Positions 41,668 to 51,187 of a stretch of DNA of 64,000 nt are shown here, piece after piece (positions within the stretch are counted from its first letter, which is position 1; every line of letters starts with the position of its first letter). The DNA lies in assembly GCA_002381805.1 (NCBI GenBank), contig DFXZ01000004.1, forward strand, positions 992,001-1,056,000. Reading direction: 5' to 3'. This DNA is from Bdellovibrio sp. UBA4095. Lineage in GTDB: Bacteria > Bdellovibrionota > Bdellovibrionia > Bdellovibrionales > Bdellovibrionaceae. The notes beneath the pieces were generated by a model that saw nothing but the letters and a program-made list of their open reading frames with translations, made no database searches and had not been told where the DNA came from. A program made the translations under genes and the position numbers.

Positions 41668-44568
41668 TTATCGCTTAAAGATAAAGATATCATCTGCAGA
41701 GTTGCTGTCGCCAGCGACGAAATTTGAAGCATAGGATGAGCTGACTATATAGCGACCATCAGCGCTGATCGTTGGAGTATAAGAGCCGTAATTGCCTTCT
41801 TGACCGCTGGTATTGACAGAAATTCGAACGGTTTCGCCAGAATCTTGATCGAATAGGAATGTATCGGCGGCCACGTTCGTGTCAGTTACAACGATATTTG
41901 AAGCGAACGAAGCAAACGTGATATATCTGCCAGTCTTATCTATAGAAGGCTTTTCAGAATTATGATTTGTAAAGCCACCACCAGCGGCTTTGGACACCAG
42001 TGTTGTCGTACCTGTTTGAATATCGTGAACGAAAATATCCGTCCTCGCGTTGCTATCACCAGCAACTAGATTTGTTGCTGCAGAATCGAATGCTATATAC
42101 CGTCCATTTTCGCTGATGGCCGCATTTGTAGAATGACCATCAGCTTGGACTCCGCTGCTGGTAACTGAAACTCGAGTGGTGGTCGCCAGTTGCCTGTCGT
42201 GAACAAAAATGTCCCTTCGGGCATTCGTGTCTCCTGATACCAAGGTTGTGCCGCCGGAATTGAACGTAACATAGCGACCCTCGGGGCTAATCTTTGGTTT
42301 GTCAGACCAACCATCCGACTGAGCTCCTAGGCTGGATACGGAAACTCGCGTTGTGGTGGCTGACTGACGATCATGTACAAAAATATCTGATTGCCCATTG
42401 GTATCACCGGCAACCAAATTTGTGGCCGTGGACTGGAAAGCAACATAGCGTCCATCCAGACTTAACGAGGAATAGTAAGACTCGCCATCGCCTTCGATAC
42501 CTGCATCACTCAGGGAGACTCGGGTGGTTGTGCCAGTTTGTCGATCATGAACAAAGATGTCGCCCTGCCAATTAGAATCTCCAGCGACCAGATTCGTCGC
42601 GTAAGACATAAAAGAAACGTAGCGCCCATCTCCACTGATGGAACAGTTATAGGAACCATCGTCACCCTCTGCTCCAGAACTGTTGACGGAAACTCGAGTG
42701 GTGATTCCTGTTTTTCGGTCATGAACAAAAATGTCATTAAAAAAGTTAGTGTCATTAGATACGAGATTATCTGCTTCTGTTTCAAAGCAAACATAGCGTC
42801 CATCTGCACTGATGGCTGGTTCCAATGACCAATAGTTTGCCTCTCCACCTAAAGATTCGAATGAGGCCAACGTGGCCTTATTCTCTAGTGTATCAAATGC
42901 ATAGACTTTAAAGAAGAGGCTCGTGTCGCCCGCTAAAAAATCTGTTGCGTTAGACGATACGACAACATATCGACCATCTGAACTGAGGCTTGAAACTGTA
43001 GAGTCATCGTTGCCTGGCGAGCCATTGAAATCTCTCGAAACGAGGCGAGTCTCCCCGTTGGCGACTTTATAACTAAACACGTCGATTACGCCATTTGAAT
43101 CATCAGCAACAAGATTGTTAGCATTAGAATAAAAAGTGATTGTTGAGCCGTCCTGACTAATGAATGGCGAATAAGAAGATGCATTCGCTTGAGTACCGCC
43201 GCTGCTTACAGAGATGCGCGTGGTGCTCCCAGTTTGTCGATCATGAAGGAATATATCTCTAGATCCGTTGGTGTCGCCTGCGATTAAATTGTCTGCATCA
43301 GACTCGAATGTGATGTATCTGCCATCGCCGCTAATATTCGGAAATGAGGACTCGTTGTTCGCTTCGTTGCCAAGACTGTCCACCGAAACACGCTCAGTAG
43401 TGGCAGTTTGCCTGTCGTGAACGAAGATATCATATGTATAGTTATTATCTCCGGCTACCAGAGTTGATCCTTGAGACTTAAATACGACAAAACGGCCATC
43501 CGCACTGATGCTAGGTCTAAAGACATTGCCATTTCCTTCAGTTCCTGAAGTGGATACTGACACTCGACTTGTAGTGGAGGTTTCAAGGTCATGCACAAAA
43601 ATATCTTCGAGCCCATTGGTATCTCCGGCGACCAAGTTAGAGGCTTGGCTGTCGAATGCGACGTAGCGGCCGTTGGCGCTAATTGCAACCGCTATTGAAT
43701 AGGAGTTTGCCTGGATGCCACTGCTACCCACTGAAACTCTTCTGGTTGTCGAGGTCTGTCGGTCATGAACGAAAACATCTTTTTGGGCATTTGTGTCACC
43801 GGAAACCAAATTGGAAGCGGCCGAAATAAATGCTATATAACGCCCATCTGCACTGATGGCAGGGCTTTCGGAAGTGTTGTTGCCTTCTTCTCCAGAACTA
43901 CTTACAGAAACTCGCCGTATTTCTTGAGTTGTCAAATCACGGACGAAGATATCTCGGCTTCCGTTGAGATCACTTTCGTCGTAGGCTGCCAGTGAAGAAA
44001 AAGCCAAGTAACGTCCATCTCCAGAGATGACTCCCTCGTCCGAATCACCATGAGTTTCAGAACCGGTAAATGTTGGAACTGAAACTCGAGCGATAGTCTC
44101 TTCCTGCAAATTAATTTCAAAATGTATTATTGCCGAGGTTTGTCCTGCGACTTCATACCAACATTTAAAATTTAAAGATTGAATATCGTTCCACTCTAAG
44201 TCCGTCGCCACCCAGTAGTTATATTTTAAAGAGAATGACTGTTCACCTGAAAGATCGATGGTCTGAAAGGCCAGATTAGGATCGGCTCCATTGCAAAATA
44301 ACTGGGAGTCAGCTGGAAGATTTACGAACTTCACCTTGTTTTTATAGACGTACTCTTTCATGTTGATTTGAACATGAAGTTCGCCATCAGGTGCGATAGA
44401 ACTGCTGTAAACGTTTTTTGATAGATTGCTAAAGTCGAGATTGGTAGAGTCAAAAGTTATGGTCTGTTCAACAGAGTTTAAATCCTTGGATCTGATGTTC
44501 ACGTCAATGGAACATGCCGATAGCAAAGTCAGAACTGATAGAAGATACGTGCAGGCATAAAAGTTCAT
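41668..44568 (-). CDS. Large lipoprotein of fourteen PD40/TolB-like beta-propeller blades
   Basis: 966 residues. Lipoprotein signal with LLSAC (Cys19). Residues 20-158 form a separate N-terminal domain with two cysteine pairs. From residue 181 to the end runs an array of a 58-residue unit with core ISxDGRYVAFxSxAxNLVxGD, then DIFVHDRQTxTTxRVSVxSSG and a short variable turn. Thirteen full units and one partial remain; the partial C-terminal blade (934-966) is completed by residues 160-180, the usual propeller velcro. Fourteen blades would give two seven-blade propellers. The Asp-rich turns may bind calcium. Function is unknown; surface recognition or scaffolding is plausible. Confidence 0.85.
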   Translation of the reverse strand: MNFYACTYLLSVLTLLSACSIDVNIRSKDLNSVEQTITFDSTNLDFSNLSKNVYSSSIAPDGELHVQINMKEYVYKNKVKFVNLPADSQLFCNGADPNLAFQTIDLSGEQSFSLKYNYWVATDLEWNDIQSLNFKCWYEVAGQTSAIIHFEINLQEETIARVSVPTFTGSETHGDSDEGVISGDGRYLAFSSLAAYDESDLNGSRDIFVRDLTTQEIRRVSVSSSGEEGNNTSESPAISADGRYIAFISAASNLVSGDTNAQKDVFVHDRQTSTTRRVSVGSSGIQANSYSIAVAISANGRYVAFDSQASNLVAGDTNGLEDIFVHDLETSTTSRVSVSTSGTEGNGNVFRPSISADGRFVVFKSQGSTLVAGDNNYTYDIFVHDRQTATTERVSVDSLGNEANNESSFPNISGDGRYITFESDADNLIAGDTNGSRDIFLHDRQTGSTTRISVSSGGTQANASSYSPFISQDGSTITFYSNANNLVADDSNGVIDVFSYKVANGETRLVSRDFNGSPGNDDSTVSSLSSDGRYVVVSSNATDFLAGDTSLFFKVYAFDTLENKATLASFESLGGEANYWSLEPAISADGRYVCFETEADNLVSNDTNFFNDIFVHDRKTGITTRVSVNSSGAEGDDGSYNCSISGDGRYVSFMSYATNLVAGDSNWQGDIFVHDRQTGTTTRVSLSDAGIEGDGESYYSSLSLDGRYVAFQSTATNLVAGDTNGQSDIFVHDRQSATTTRVSVSSLGAQSDGWSDKPKISPEGRYVTFNSGGTTLVSGDTNARRDIFVHDRQLATTTRVSVTSSGVQADGHSTNAAISENGRYIAFDSAATNLVAGDSNARTDIFVHDIQTGTTTLVSKAAGGGFTNHNSEKPSIDKTGRYITFASFASNIVVTDTNVAADTFLFDQDSGETVRISVNTSGQEGNYGSYTPTISADGRYIVSSSYASNFVAGDSNSADDIFIFKR
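41671..44028 (-). repeat. Array of 174-bp units encoding propeller blades
   Basis: Codons for residues 181-966, in steps of 58 codons with no insertion or deletion of whole units visible. Copies differ at many third positions, so the array is old at DNA level, not a recent tandem duplication. Confidence 0.8.
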
Positions 44569-44852
44569 GATGCTTAATATATCGGTGCGAGCAAAATTTC
44601 GCTAAAGTTCGAAATTGTGACAAACACTCTCTATAGTTTGAGTTTACAGATTGGCACAAAAATATGAGGCCGTTGCACGTGCTAAAGACTCTCTATGAGT
44701 GGTCATTTCAGGGGGGCTTTTTTTGGCAGATGTGAACTATTTTGACAGCTGTCTCGATTGATTTCCATTCAGTTGCCAGGAGTGATGGCCCTGGGGTTGC
44801 AACCTCGATACATGGGCTGGTGTGTTCCCCTATCTTTGGAAGTGGGTAGATC

Positions 44853-45905
44853 TTGAATTTGTTGCACGCAATTATTTTGATTCTAATTTCCGTGTGCGCT
44901 TCTCCGATATGGGCCTTCGAACTCAGTTCTGAAATTGCTGAGCTGAACAAGGACTATGGAACAGTCTTGGGTTACCCTATAGCCGTTTTTGATAAACAAA
45001 AATTTCAATCCTTTGCCAGTTCAGCTCGATTAGATTGGGATGATGAAGAGAGGTTGGCGTCCGTCATGCAAACCTACTTAAAGAAAGAGCACTCTCTTTC
45101 TGTCGAAATTTCTGATGCTCAAAATTTGGTGACATATGTGACGGATTTAAATGCCAGTGCGTCAGCTATTCCGTTTTTCTCTGCTGGATATCCTTTAGTG
45201 ATGAAATTCTGTATTGTAATGCCGAGCGGTCTAACGGGATCGGTAGTCGATGAAACCGCAAGAACTCTGGGTGTTAGAGGCATGGAACATCTTTATGGCG
45301 AAGTCAGTTTGGACCGCGTAAGCAAAAAGTTTACGATAGAGCAATTAAAAACGGTCTCTTTGTATCATGAGCTTTCTCATTGCATGGATCGAAGGTTTTT
45401 ACAGCGAGCTTATCAAGGTGAACCGGACCCCCACAGTGTGCACATGGCCGAGTCTTTCGCAGAGGTGAATGCGCTTGTTCTATTGGCTCAGCGTAAGCAG
45501 GTGAAAGGTTGGGGCCAGGGCCGTGCGCTGCTAAGAGGGATCTACAGTAAGACGCTGGGGCCCTTTCTGGCGCGACAAGGTGGATTCAATGACAACGTCC
45601 TTCAAGAGTACGGAGGCTCGATTTACTTTTTGAACCGATCCATTGAGGCCGCCGAAAGAAAAATTGCGGAGGGAATTCCATCTGCAGGCTTAGACGAAAC
45701 GCTGGCACTTTCCGCGCAAATAACTGAGCAATCCGCTTTGCCCAGCCGGAGTTTTCGAGCTTTGCATTTTTCCTTTCAGCAAGGCGAGAAAAAGACTCTT
45801 GCTGAATATCACAAGCTTGCCACGGAGCATCCAGATCTGTTTAGGCAAGCCTATGATGATTTAGTTTCCGTTCTAGCCACCTTACGGTCACTGGTTTATC
45901 CGTAA
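44853..45905 (+). CDS. Secreted putative zinc metalloprotease
   Basis: 350 residues from a TTG start with GGAAGTGGGTAGA upstream; no ATG alternative fits the signal peptide (hydrophobic 6-20, cleavage after WAF). The catalytic-type motif is SLYHELSHCMD with His172, Glu173 and His176, and MAESFAEVNAL downstream (Glu200/Glu204) could give the third zinc ligand, as in gluzincins. I do not recognise a named family. It is a single gene preceded by a 284-base gap that holds no other feature I can support. Confidence 0.65.
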   Translation: MNLLHAIILILISVCASPIWAFELSSEIAELNKDYGTVLGYPIAVFDKQKFQSFASSARLDWDDEERLASVMQTYLKKEHSLSVEISDAQNLVTYVTDLNASASAIPFFSAGYPLVMKFCIVMPSGLTGSVVDETARTLGVRGMEHLYGEVSLDRVSKKFTIEQLKTVSLYHELSHCMDRRFLQRAYQGEPDPHSVHMAESFAEVNALVLLAQRKQVKGWGQGRALLRGIYSKTLGPFLARQGGFNDNVLQEYGGSIYFLNRSIEAAERKIAEGIPSAGLDETLALSAQITEQSALPSRSFRALHFSFQQGEKKTLAEYHKLATEHPDLFRQAYDDLVSVLATLRSLVYP

Positions 45906-45992
45906 CTGCAGAGTTCGGGTTGATTTCCCTTCTCATTCGTCCCATTTGATGGGAGATTCGGAAGCGAACCGTGACTTTTGAAAGGATGTCCT

Positions 45993-46457
45993 ATGAAGCC
46001 AACACTAAAAAACAATATGTCCCACAAACTGCATACAATTTCTGAAAAAGAGACTCAGGCTGAGGCATACAAGCTCATGGTGAATATGTGGATTCGGCAT
46101 CTTCCAGTAGTCGACGCCACTGGTAAGTCGGTTATTGGGATCGTTTCTGACAGAGATCTTTTGAAGGCGGACAGTCCCACGACTCCCGTGGCGCAGTTGA
46201 TGACTTCGCCGGTGAAATCTTTTGATATCAATACGCCCATCCGCAAAGTCGTAGAAGCCATGGTTGCTGATAAGGTTTCAGCGTTTTTAATTATGGAAAA
46301 CGAAGAGGTTGCTGGAATCGTGACTTCTGAAGATATGCTGACCTTGTTGTCTCATCTTTTAAAAGAAGAAAAAAGCCCGGTTCTTGTGATTAATGAGATT
46401 CTAACAAATCCTATTTTCCAGAGAACCGTTAACATGGCTTCAAACGTTGGAATTTAA
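45993..46457 (+). CDS. CBS-domain-pair protein
   Basis: The start at 45993 has AAAGGA six bases upstream; the frame extends to a TTG at 45978. The 154-residue protein is two CBS domains: VNMWIRHLPVVDATGKSVIGIVSDRDLL (about 26-53) and VEAMVADKVSAFLIM with GIVTSEDML. Such stand-alone Bateman modules bind adenine nucleotides and act as regulators. Its target is unknown. The stop overlaps the convergent glutathione peroxidase stop by four bases. Confidence 0.88.
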   Translation: MKPTLKNNMSHKLHTISEKETQAEAYKLMVNMWIRHLPVVDATGKSVIGIVSDRDLLKADSPTTPVAQLMTSPVKSFDINTPIRKVVEAMVADKVSAFLIMENEEVAGIVTSEDMLTLLSHLLKEEKSPVLVINEILTNPIFQRTVNMASNVGI

Positions 46458-46942
46458 TTTTTTAGTGCATTCTCGATATCTTCGATAAGAGATTTCGGCT
46501 CTTCTTGAGGGCCGTATCTCTTGATCACCTGACCGTCTTTTCCAATTAGAAATTTCGTAAAATTCCATTTGATCATTTCAGTGCCAAGCAGGCCTGGCGC
46601 CGATTCTTTAAGCCATTTATAGACTGGATCGGCTGCGGCGCCGTTTACGTCGACCTTCGCCATCACGGGGAAGCTGACGCCATAGTTGAGTTCGCAGAAC
46701 TGTTGAATCTCTTGGTCTGATCCGGGCTCTTGGGATCCGAATTGATTGCAAGGGAAGCCGACGATATTGAAACCCCGATCTTTAAATTTGTCGTAAAGCT
46801 CTTGCAAGCCTTTATACTGAGGGGTAAAGCCGCACTTGCTGGCGACATTGACGACTAAAACAACCTGACCTGCAAAATTTTTTAGGGACACGCTCTCGCC
46901 GCCGGCATTCTTAACTTCAAATGTATGAAAACTAGTGCTCAT
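46454..46942 (-). CDS. Glutathione peroxidase family, cysteine form
   Basis: 162 residues, normal size. The peroxidatic cysteine is Cys37 in NVASKCGFTPQY, with Gln67 in FPCNQFG and the Trp of KWNFTKFLI completing the catalytic set. The short, thioredoxin-dependent BsaA/GPX type reduces hydroperoxides. No signal peptide, so cytoplasmic. Confidence 0.95.
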   Translation of the reverse strand: MSTSFHTFEVKNAGGESVSLKNFAGQVVLVVNVASKCGFTPQYKGLQELYDKFKDRGFNIVGFPCNQFGSQEPGSDQEIQQFCELNYGVSFPVMAKVDVNGAAADPVYKWLKESAPGLLGTEMIKWNFTKFLIGKDGQVIKRYGPQEEPKSLIEDIENALKN

Positions 46943-47112
46943 AGATATACCCTTTGTTGGACTCTTTACCAGAGGTTATCAGTTATCTGCCTCGTGAAAA
47001 GAAAAAAACGTCTCAAGGTGAGACGCTGCATAAGTAGTTCGGGCTCCAAGCATTTAACAAAGAGATGTGTCATTTTCGTTCAGAAAAAGTCTAGGACTGC
47101 CGAAAAGAAGGC

Positions 47113-48801
47113 ATGGGGAAAATAATATTTCTATTTGTGTTTTCAATAGGCAGCTTATTTCTAAACGATGCGTTTGGACAGGCATATCTGGGAGTCAAAT
47201 ATTGCGAAGATTCTCTTAGACAATGTCTTGAGCAATCTCCTGGAAGCCAACAATGTGCTCAACAGTATTCGAATTGCCTGCAATCACAGGGCGGGTTGCT
47301 TAAAAGAAACGATGGCTCCTTAAGCCAGAGATATCATCCAGAAAATCCTCAATTTAAAAAATGTCAAAGCCAGGGCTTGGCAACGAATTCAAATGAATTT
47401 GCGAACTGTATGAATGGCGGATCTGGATCCACTGCCAATAGACCTCAACAGCCTGAATATGAATCGGCGCCAGAGGAAATGGAGCCGGCTCAAACTCGCT
47501 CTCATGCTTCGGAATCAGGTGGAAGAACTTTGCAACAGTGCCAACAGATTTGCTTAAGCCCCGGAGCAACTTGCCAGCAGCAAAACGGTTCTTACGAGTG
47601 CGTCGGCGGTTCCGCCTCTCAACAGCAAAGTGCCAGCGCTCTTAGTCAATGTCAGGCACAGTATCAGCAACTGTCGCAGAAGTGCGAAGCTGAGTACATG
47701 GAGACTTCTCGTTCTTGTGATGAAAAGAATGATACGGGAATGACAAGTACAATGTCGGCGCTCTCTCAGGCTTCTTTGCTAATGGGCCAGCAGACGGCGT
47801 CAAGTATTGCGGCTTCTTGTTCTAAGGTGGCTGGTTTGACTCAGGCGGCGAATGCCGCGACAGCGGCTTACCGTATGCTTTGTCAGTCGGCGATTAGCAG
47901 TTGTCGATCCACTTGTGATGAGTTGGTCACTTTTGTAAAACAAAATCCCGCTTGCGGTCGAGATCCATCTTTGATTGCTCAAAGTGAAGATCAAGCGAAT
48001 CAGTGTTTGAATTTCGATTCAAAGATGCAAGAGGCACAGGCGGCTGTTCAGAATTTTGCGGCGACAGCAGCTAATGCCAGCCAATGTGCCTCCCTTACTG
48101 CGGGTGATATCCAAGTTCCTCAGATCTGTGTTGCAAATCCTACTTTACCTGGTTGCTCGACGATTACTGCTGCAGATTGTTCTAAGCCCGAAATGGCTTC
48201 TAATAAAATTTGTGTTTGTTCTAGAAATCCAACTGATCCCAGCTGTATTGGTTTAAAGAGTTCAGGTGATACTTCATTGGCATCATCAACGTTAACTTCT
48301 AGATTAAATGGAAGTGGCGCAAATGCAGGTGGCCTTGATATTGGTGACATTCCAGATCTTCCCTCCATTGAGCATGGACAAGTGAAGGGTGGTGGTGGCA
48401 CCGGTATTGATGGGAAGCAAGGTGCTGGTGCGAACCTGGGTTCTTCTGATATGGGTGGCGGAGCAGCGGGAAGCCCTGGCGGCGGCGGCGCTTATGGAGA
48501 TGAGGCTGGTCACGATGTGAATGCAGGATTTTATGGTGGCGGTGGCGGAGGAGCCTTCGGCACGAATGGTCGTTCATATGGAGCTACCGGTGGCGGCGCC
48601 GGTGGTTATGGAGCCAATGGCCAAGCGGCGAGAAATAATGGTGTGAACCTAAGACAATTCTTACCTGGTGGAAAATTTGATCCAAGGGCTCGCGGAATTG
48701 CTGGGGCCTCTGGACCGGATGGAATTACCGGGCCTCATTCTAATATTTGGCAGAAGATCCAAAATCGTTACAAAGTACTGAGCCCAACTTTAATGCCTTA
48801 A
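47113..48801 (+). CDS. Secreted protein with Cys-rich half and Gly-rich half
   Basis: 562 residues. Signal peptide (cleavage near AFGQA, residue 23). Residues 24 to about 390 are rich in Cys, Gln, Ser and Ala with repeated short CxxxCxxxx patterns (for example CEDSLRQCLEQ, QQCAQQYSNCLQ). Residues about 400-530 are very Gly/Ala/Asp/Asn-rich (GGGGGAFGTNGRSYGATGG). The tail ends with a short basic-aromatic segment. This resembles structural or adhesive surface proteins; I do not recognise a family. Confidence 0.72.
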   Translation: MGKIIFLFVFSIGSLFLNDAFGQAYLGVKYCEDSLRQCLEQSPGSQQCAQQYSNCLQSQGGLLKRNDGSLSQRYHPENPQFKKCQSQGLATNSNEFANCMNGGSGSTANRPQQPEYESAPEEMEPAQTRSHASESGGRTLQQCQQICLSPGATCQQQNGSYECVGGSASQQQSASALSQCQAQYQQLSQKCEAEYMETSRSCDEKNDTGMTSTMSALSQASLLMGQQTASSIAASCSKVAGLTQAANAATAAYRMLCQSAISSCRSTCDELVTFVKQNPACGRDPSLIAQSEDQANQCLNFDSKMQEAQAAVQNFAATAANASQCASLTAGDIQVPQICVANPTLPGCSTITAADCSKPEMASNKICVCSRNPTDPSCIGLKSSGDTSLASSTLTSRLNGSGANAGGLDIGDIPDLPSIEHGQVKGGGGTGIDGKQGAGANLGSSDMGGGAAGSPGGGGAYGDEAGHDVNAGFYGGGGGGAFGTNGRSYGATGGGAGGYGANGQAARNNGVNLRQFLPGGKFDPRARGIAGASGPDGITGPHSNIWQKIQNRYKVLSPTLMP

Positions 48802-48806
48802 GACTT

Positions 48807-49997
48807 TTATTGGATGAGTTCGTGTAAAGCTTCGATAGTAGGCTTGCGCACGGACGCATCAATCAGAACAGTGACACTCATTGCACTCATAATAAGTTTG
48901 TGGGCCGAAATTTTTGAATTTTGCATTTTGTCGAGCACCATTTGCGGAATATCTGCCGACGTAGAACCCGTACAGGTCAAGGTAACTGTGGAAAAGTCTG
49001 TGGAATTCAGGGTGAAATCATTGGAGTTTTGTAATTCGCGTTTCACCGCTGTCATGATCTCCTGCGGCCCTGTAAGGTAGATGACAGATTTTTCATGATC
49101 GAGCTCAAAATGCAATAATTGCGGGAATGCAATCTCGCTTTTATTGAAAAGATCTTGCAGCTTTTTCAAAGCCATCGCGGGATTCACTTCCTGACTCTGA
49201 ATTTTTAAAACGGTTTCGTGGGAATTTAAAGAAAGTGCTTTGCAGGATTCAAACATGTTCAAACCTTTCTGAACCAATGTGCCATCAGAAGTTTTGTTAG
49301 AAGCGGGACCAATATAGAGCGGAACATTACGAACTTTAGCGAGCTCAACGCTTCGATAGTGAAGCACTTTGGCTCCCCAAAATGTCATTTCCATCAGTTG
49401 ATCATAATTCAGTTTATTCAGCGGACGAGCTGACTTAACAATATTCGGATCAGCGGTGAAAACGGCAGGAACATCTTTTAAAATTTCACAGCGTTCGGCA
49501 TTAAAGCTGGCCGCCATAGCAACTGCGGAGGTGTCGGAACCTCCTCGCCCTAATGTCGTGATTTCTTTTGTCTCTGGTGAAACACCTTGAAAGCCTGCAA
49601 GAATGACGACCCTATTGTTGTTAAGAGACTCGGCCACGCGAATAGGCTTTACGTCTTTAATGAAGGCATTGACATGAGATGTGTCTGTAAAGATTCCGGC
49701 TTGACTACCTGTAAAGCTGATCGCTCCACATCCCAGGTCATTCAACGCCATGCTTAGCAAAGACATGCTGATACGCTCGCCTACAGTTAACAGCATATCC
49801 ATTTCACGCCGATGTGGATGAGACGAGACTTGATTGGCCAGATCAATAAGAGAGTTCGTGGTTTTTCCCATGGCACTGACAATCACAATTAAAGAATTGT
49901 CCTTGGACTGCGTTGCCACCCGGGCAGCGACCGCTTTGATCTTTTCTGGATCAGCTAGGGTAGCACCACCGTATTTCTGAACTATCAGAGGTTTCAT
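48807..49997 (-). CDS. lysC: Aspartate kinase
   Basis: The start at 49997 (MKPLIVQKYGG) is preferred; an in-frame TTG lies nine bases upstream. The 396-residue protein phosphorylates aspartate, entering the lysine/DAP, threonine and methionine branch. VQKYGGATLADPEKI (about 5-19), TLGRGGSDTSAVAMA and the C-terminal pair of ACT domains (about 260-396), which normally bind lysine/threonine for feedback inhibition, are visible. It begins 11 bases after the transglycosylase stop. Confidence 0.96.
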   Translation of the reverse strand: MKPLIVQKYGGATLADPEKIKAVAARVATQSKDNSLIVIVSAMGKTTNSLIDLANQVSSHPHRREMDMLLTVGERISMSLLSMALNDLGCGAISFTGSQAGIFTDTSHVNAFIKDVKPIRVAESLNNNRVVILAGFQGVSPETKEITTLGRGGSDTSAVAMAASFNAERCEILKDVPAVFTADPNIVKSARPLNKLNYDQLMEMTFWGAKVLHYRSVELAKVRNVPLYIGPASNKTSDGTLVQKGLNMFESCKALSLNSHETVLKIQSQEVNPAMALKKLQDLFNKSEIAFPQLLHFELDHEKSVIYLTGPQEIMTAVKRELQNSNDFTLNSTDFSTVTLTCTGSTSADIPQMVLDKMQNSKISAHKLIMSAMSVTVLIDASVRKPTIEALHELIQ

Positions 49998-50008
49998 CGT
50001 AATCAACC

Positions 50009-50974
50009 CTATTCTAAAGCAACCCTGCGAGTTTGCTGAGTAAGATAAGAACTTACAATTTTACCCGCGCCTTTGGGAACTCGGATAAAATGTTTTTCTA
50101 CCTGGCGGGGAATGTATCCTAGATACAGTTCAGCATTCAAATCCTTTAGAGACTTACGAGTCACACCAAGATGATCTGCTAATGGACCGAGATCTGTTCC
50201 TCCAGGCACGACGACCACTTCATAAGAAAGTGGCTCCATCGTTTCCAAATCCCTAAAACCATAGAGATTGGGAGCTTTCGAAATTAACATTGCAGCCAAA
50301 ATCTTTGGTACATATTCTTGAGTTTCTTGTGGGAGAGCATTTAGCTTTATGAGCGTCCAGTAATCTTTCGTCCCATGTTTTTTGATTTTTCGACGTAGAC
50401 CGTTTTCGCCCATGTTGTAGCTGGCTGCGACGAGATACCAAGACCCAAACTCGGCATGAAGATCCTTAATGTAGCGAATGGCGGCAAGAGTGCTTTTCTT
50501 AAGGTCGCGTCTTTCATCTAACCACCAGTTTTTGCTAAGACCATAACGAGAGCCGGTGGCTTCGATAAACTGCCAAGGCCCGACAGCACTAGCATGACTA
50601 ACAGCATTTGGAGCGAACCCACTTTCGATCATCACCATGTAAGCCAGATCCAAGGGCAATCCAGCCTTCTTTAGTTCGGCTTGAATGAATGGCATGTACT
50701 TGTAAGAGCGTTGTAGCCAGGTTCTGAACCAGCGATTTCCAGGTCCTTGATAATGGGCCACCCATCTACTGACTTTTTTATTATAGGTGACTGGAAGATC
50801 AAATATTAGATTGTCGGAGTGGGACCGTGAGGTTTTTGCAGCGAGTGAATTCAGCTTATCTTTCAAGGTCTGCGGTTTGACTGCATTTGAATTCATAGGA
50901 GCGGTCGTTGACCAACTCAGCGGAGAGAAAAATAGGATAAAACAAAGCACTGCAAACGTTCTCATAACGTTCAT
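50009..50974 (-). CDS. MltD-like membrane-bound lytic transglycosylase
   Basis: The start at 50974 (MNVMRTF) leads directly into a signal peptide; the frame runs 27 codons further without a site. The 321-residue protein has an SLT domain: MIESGFAPNAVSHASAVGPW with catalytic Glu, YGLSKNWWLDERRDLKKST, and VAASYNMGENGLRR. The C-terminal 60 residues (VVVPGGTDLGPLADHLGV) resemble a LysM-like peptidoglycan-binding repeat. It cleaves glycan strands in the periplasm. Co-transcribed with lysC and divergent from flgF. Confidence 0.92.
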   Translation of the reverse strand: MNVMRTFAVLCFILFFSPLSWSTTAPMNSNAVKPQTLKDKLNSLAAKTSRSHSDNLIFDLPVTYNKKVSRWVAHYQGPGNRWFRTWLQRSYKYMPFIQAELKKAGLPLDLAYMVMIESGFAPNAVSHASAVGPWQFIEATGSRYGLSKNWWLDERRDLKKSTLAAIRYIKDLHAEFGSWYLVAASYNMGENGLRRKIKKHGTKDYWTLIKLNALPQETQEYVPKILAAMLISKAPNLYGFRDLETMEPLSYEVVVVPGGTDLGPLADHLGVTRKSLKDLNAELYLGYIPRQVEKHFIRVPKGAGKIVSSYLTQQTRRVALE

Positions 50975-51187
50975 TATGGGGCCGGTTCTTTGACACTGTC
51001 GACAAAGAACTGACAATGTTGAGGTCCCATCGACGAAGGTCAATGCTTCGGTCAAATCGAAAAAAACTTGAGGCCAGAAAAGAAGTGCCGGTCAAAAGTC
51101 CAGCTTGGAAGCTTTTTCCCAGACGAAGATCCGTCCTGTCAAAACGTGGCATACCACTTGCTGCTTAACATTCCAGGAGAGTGGTTC

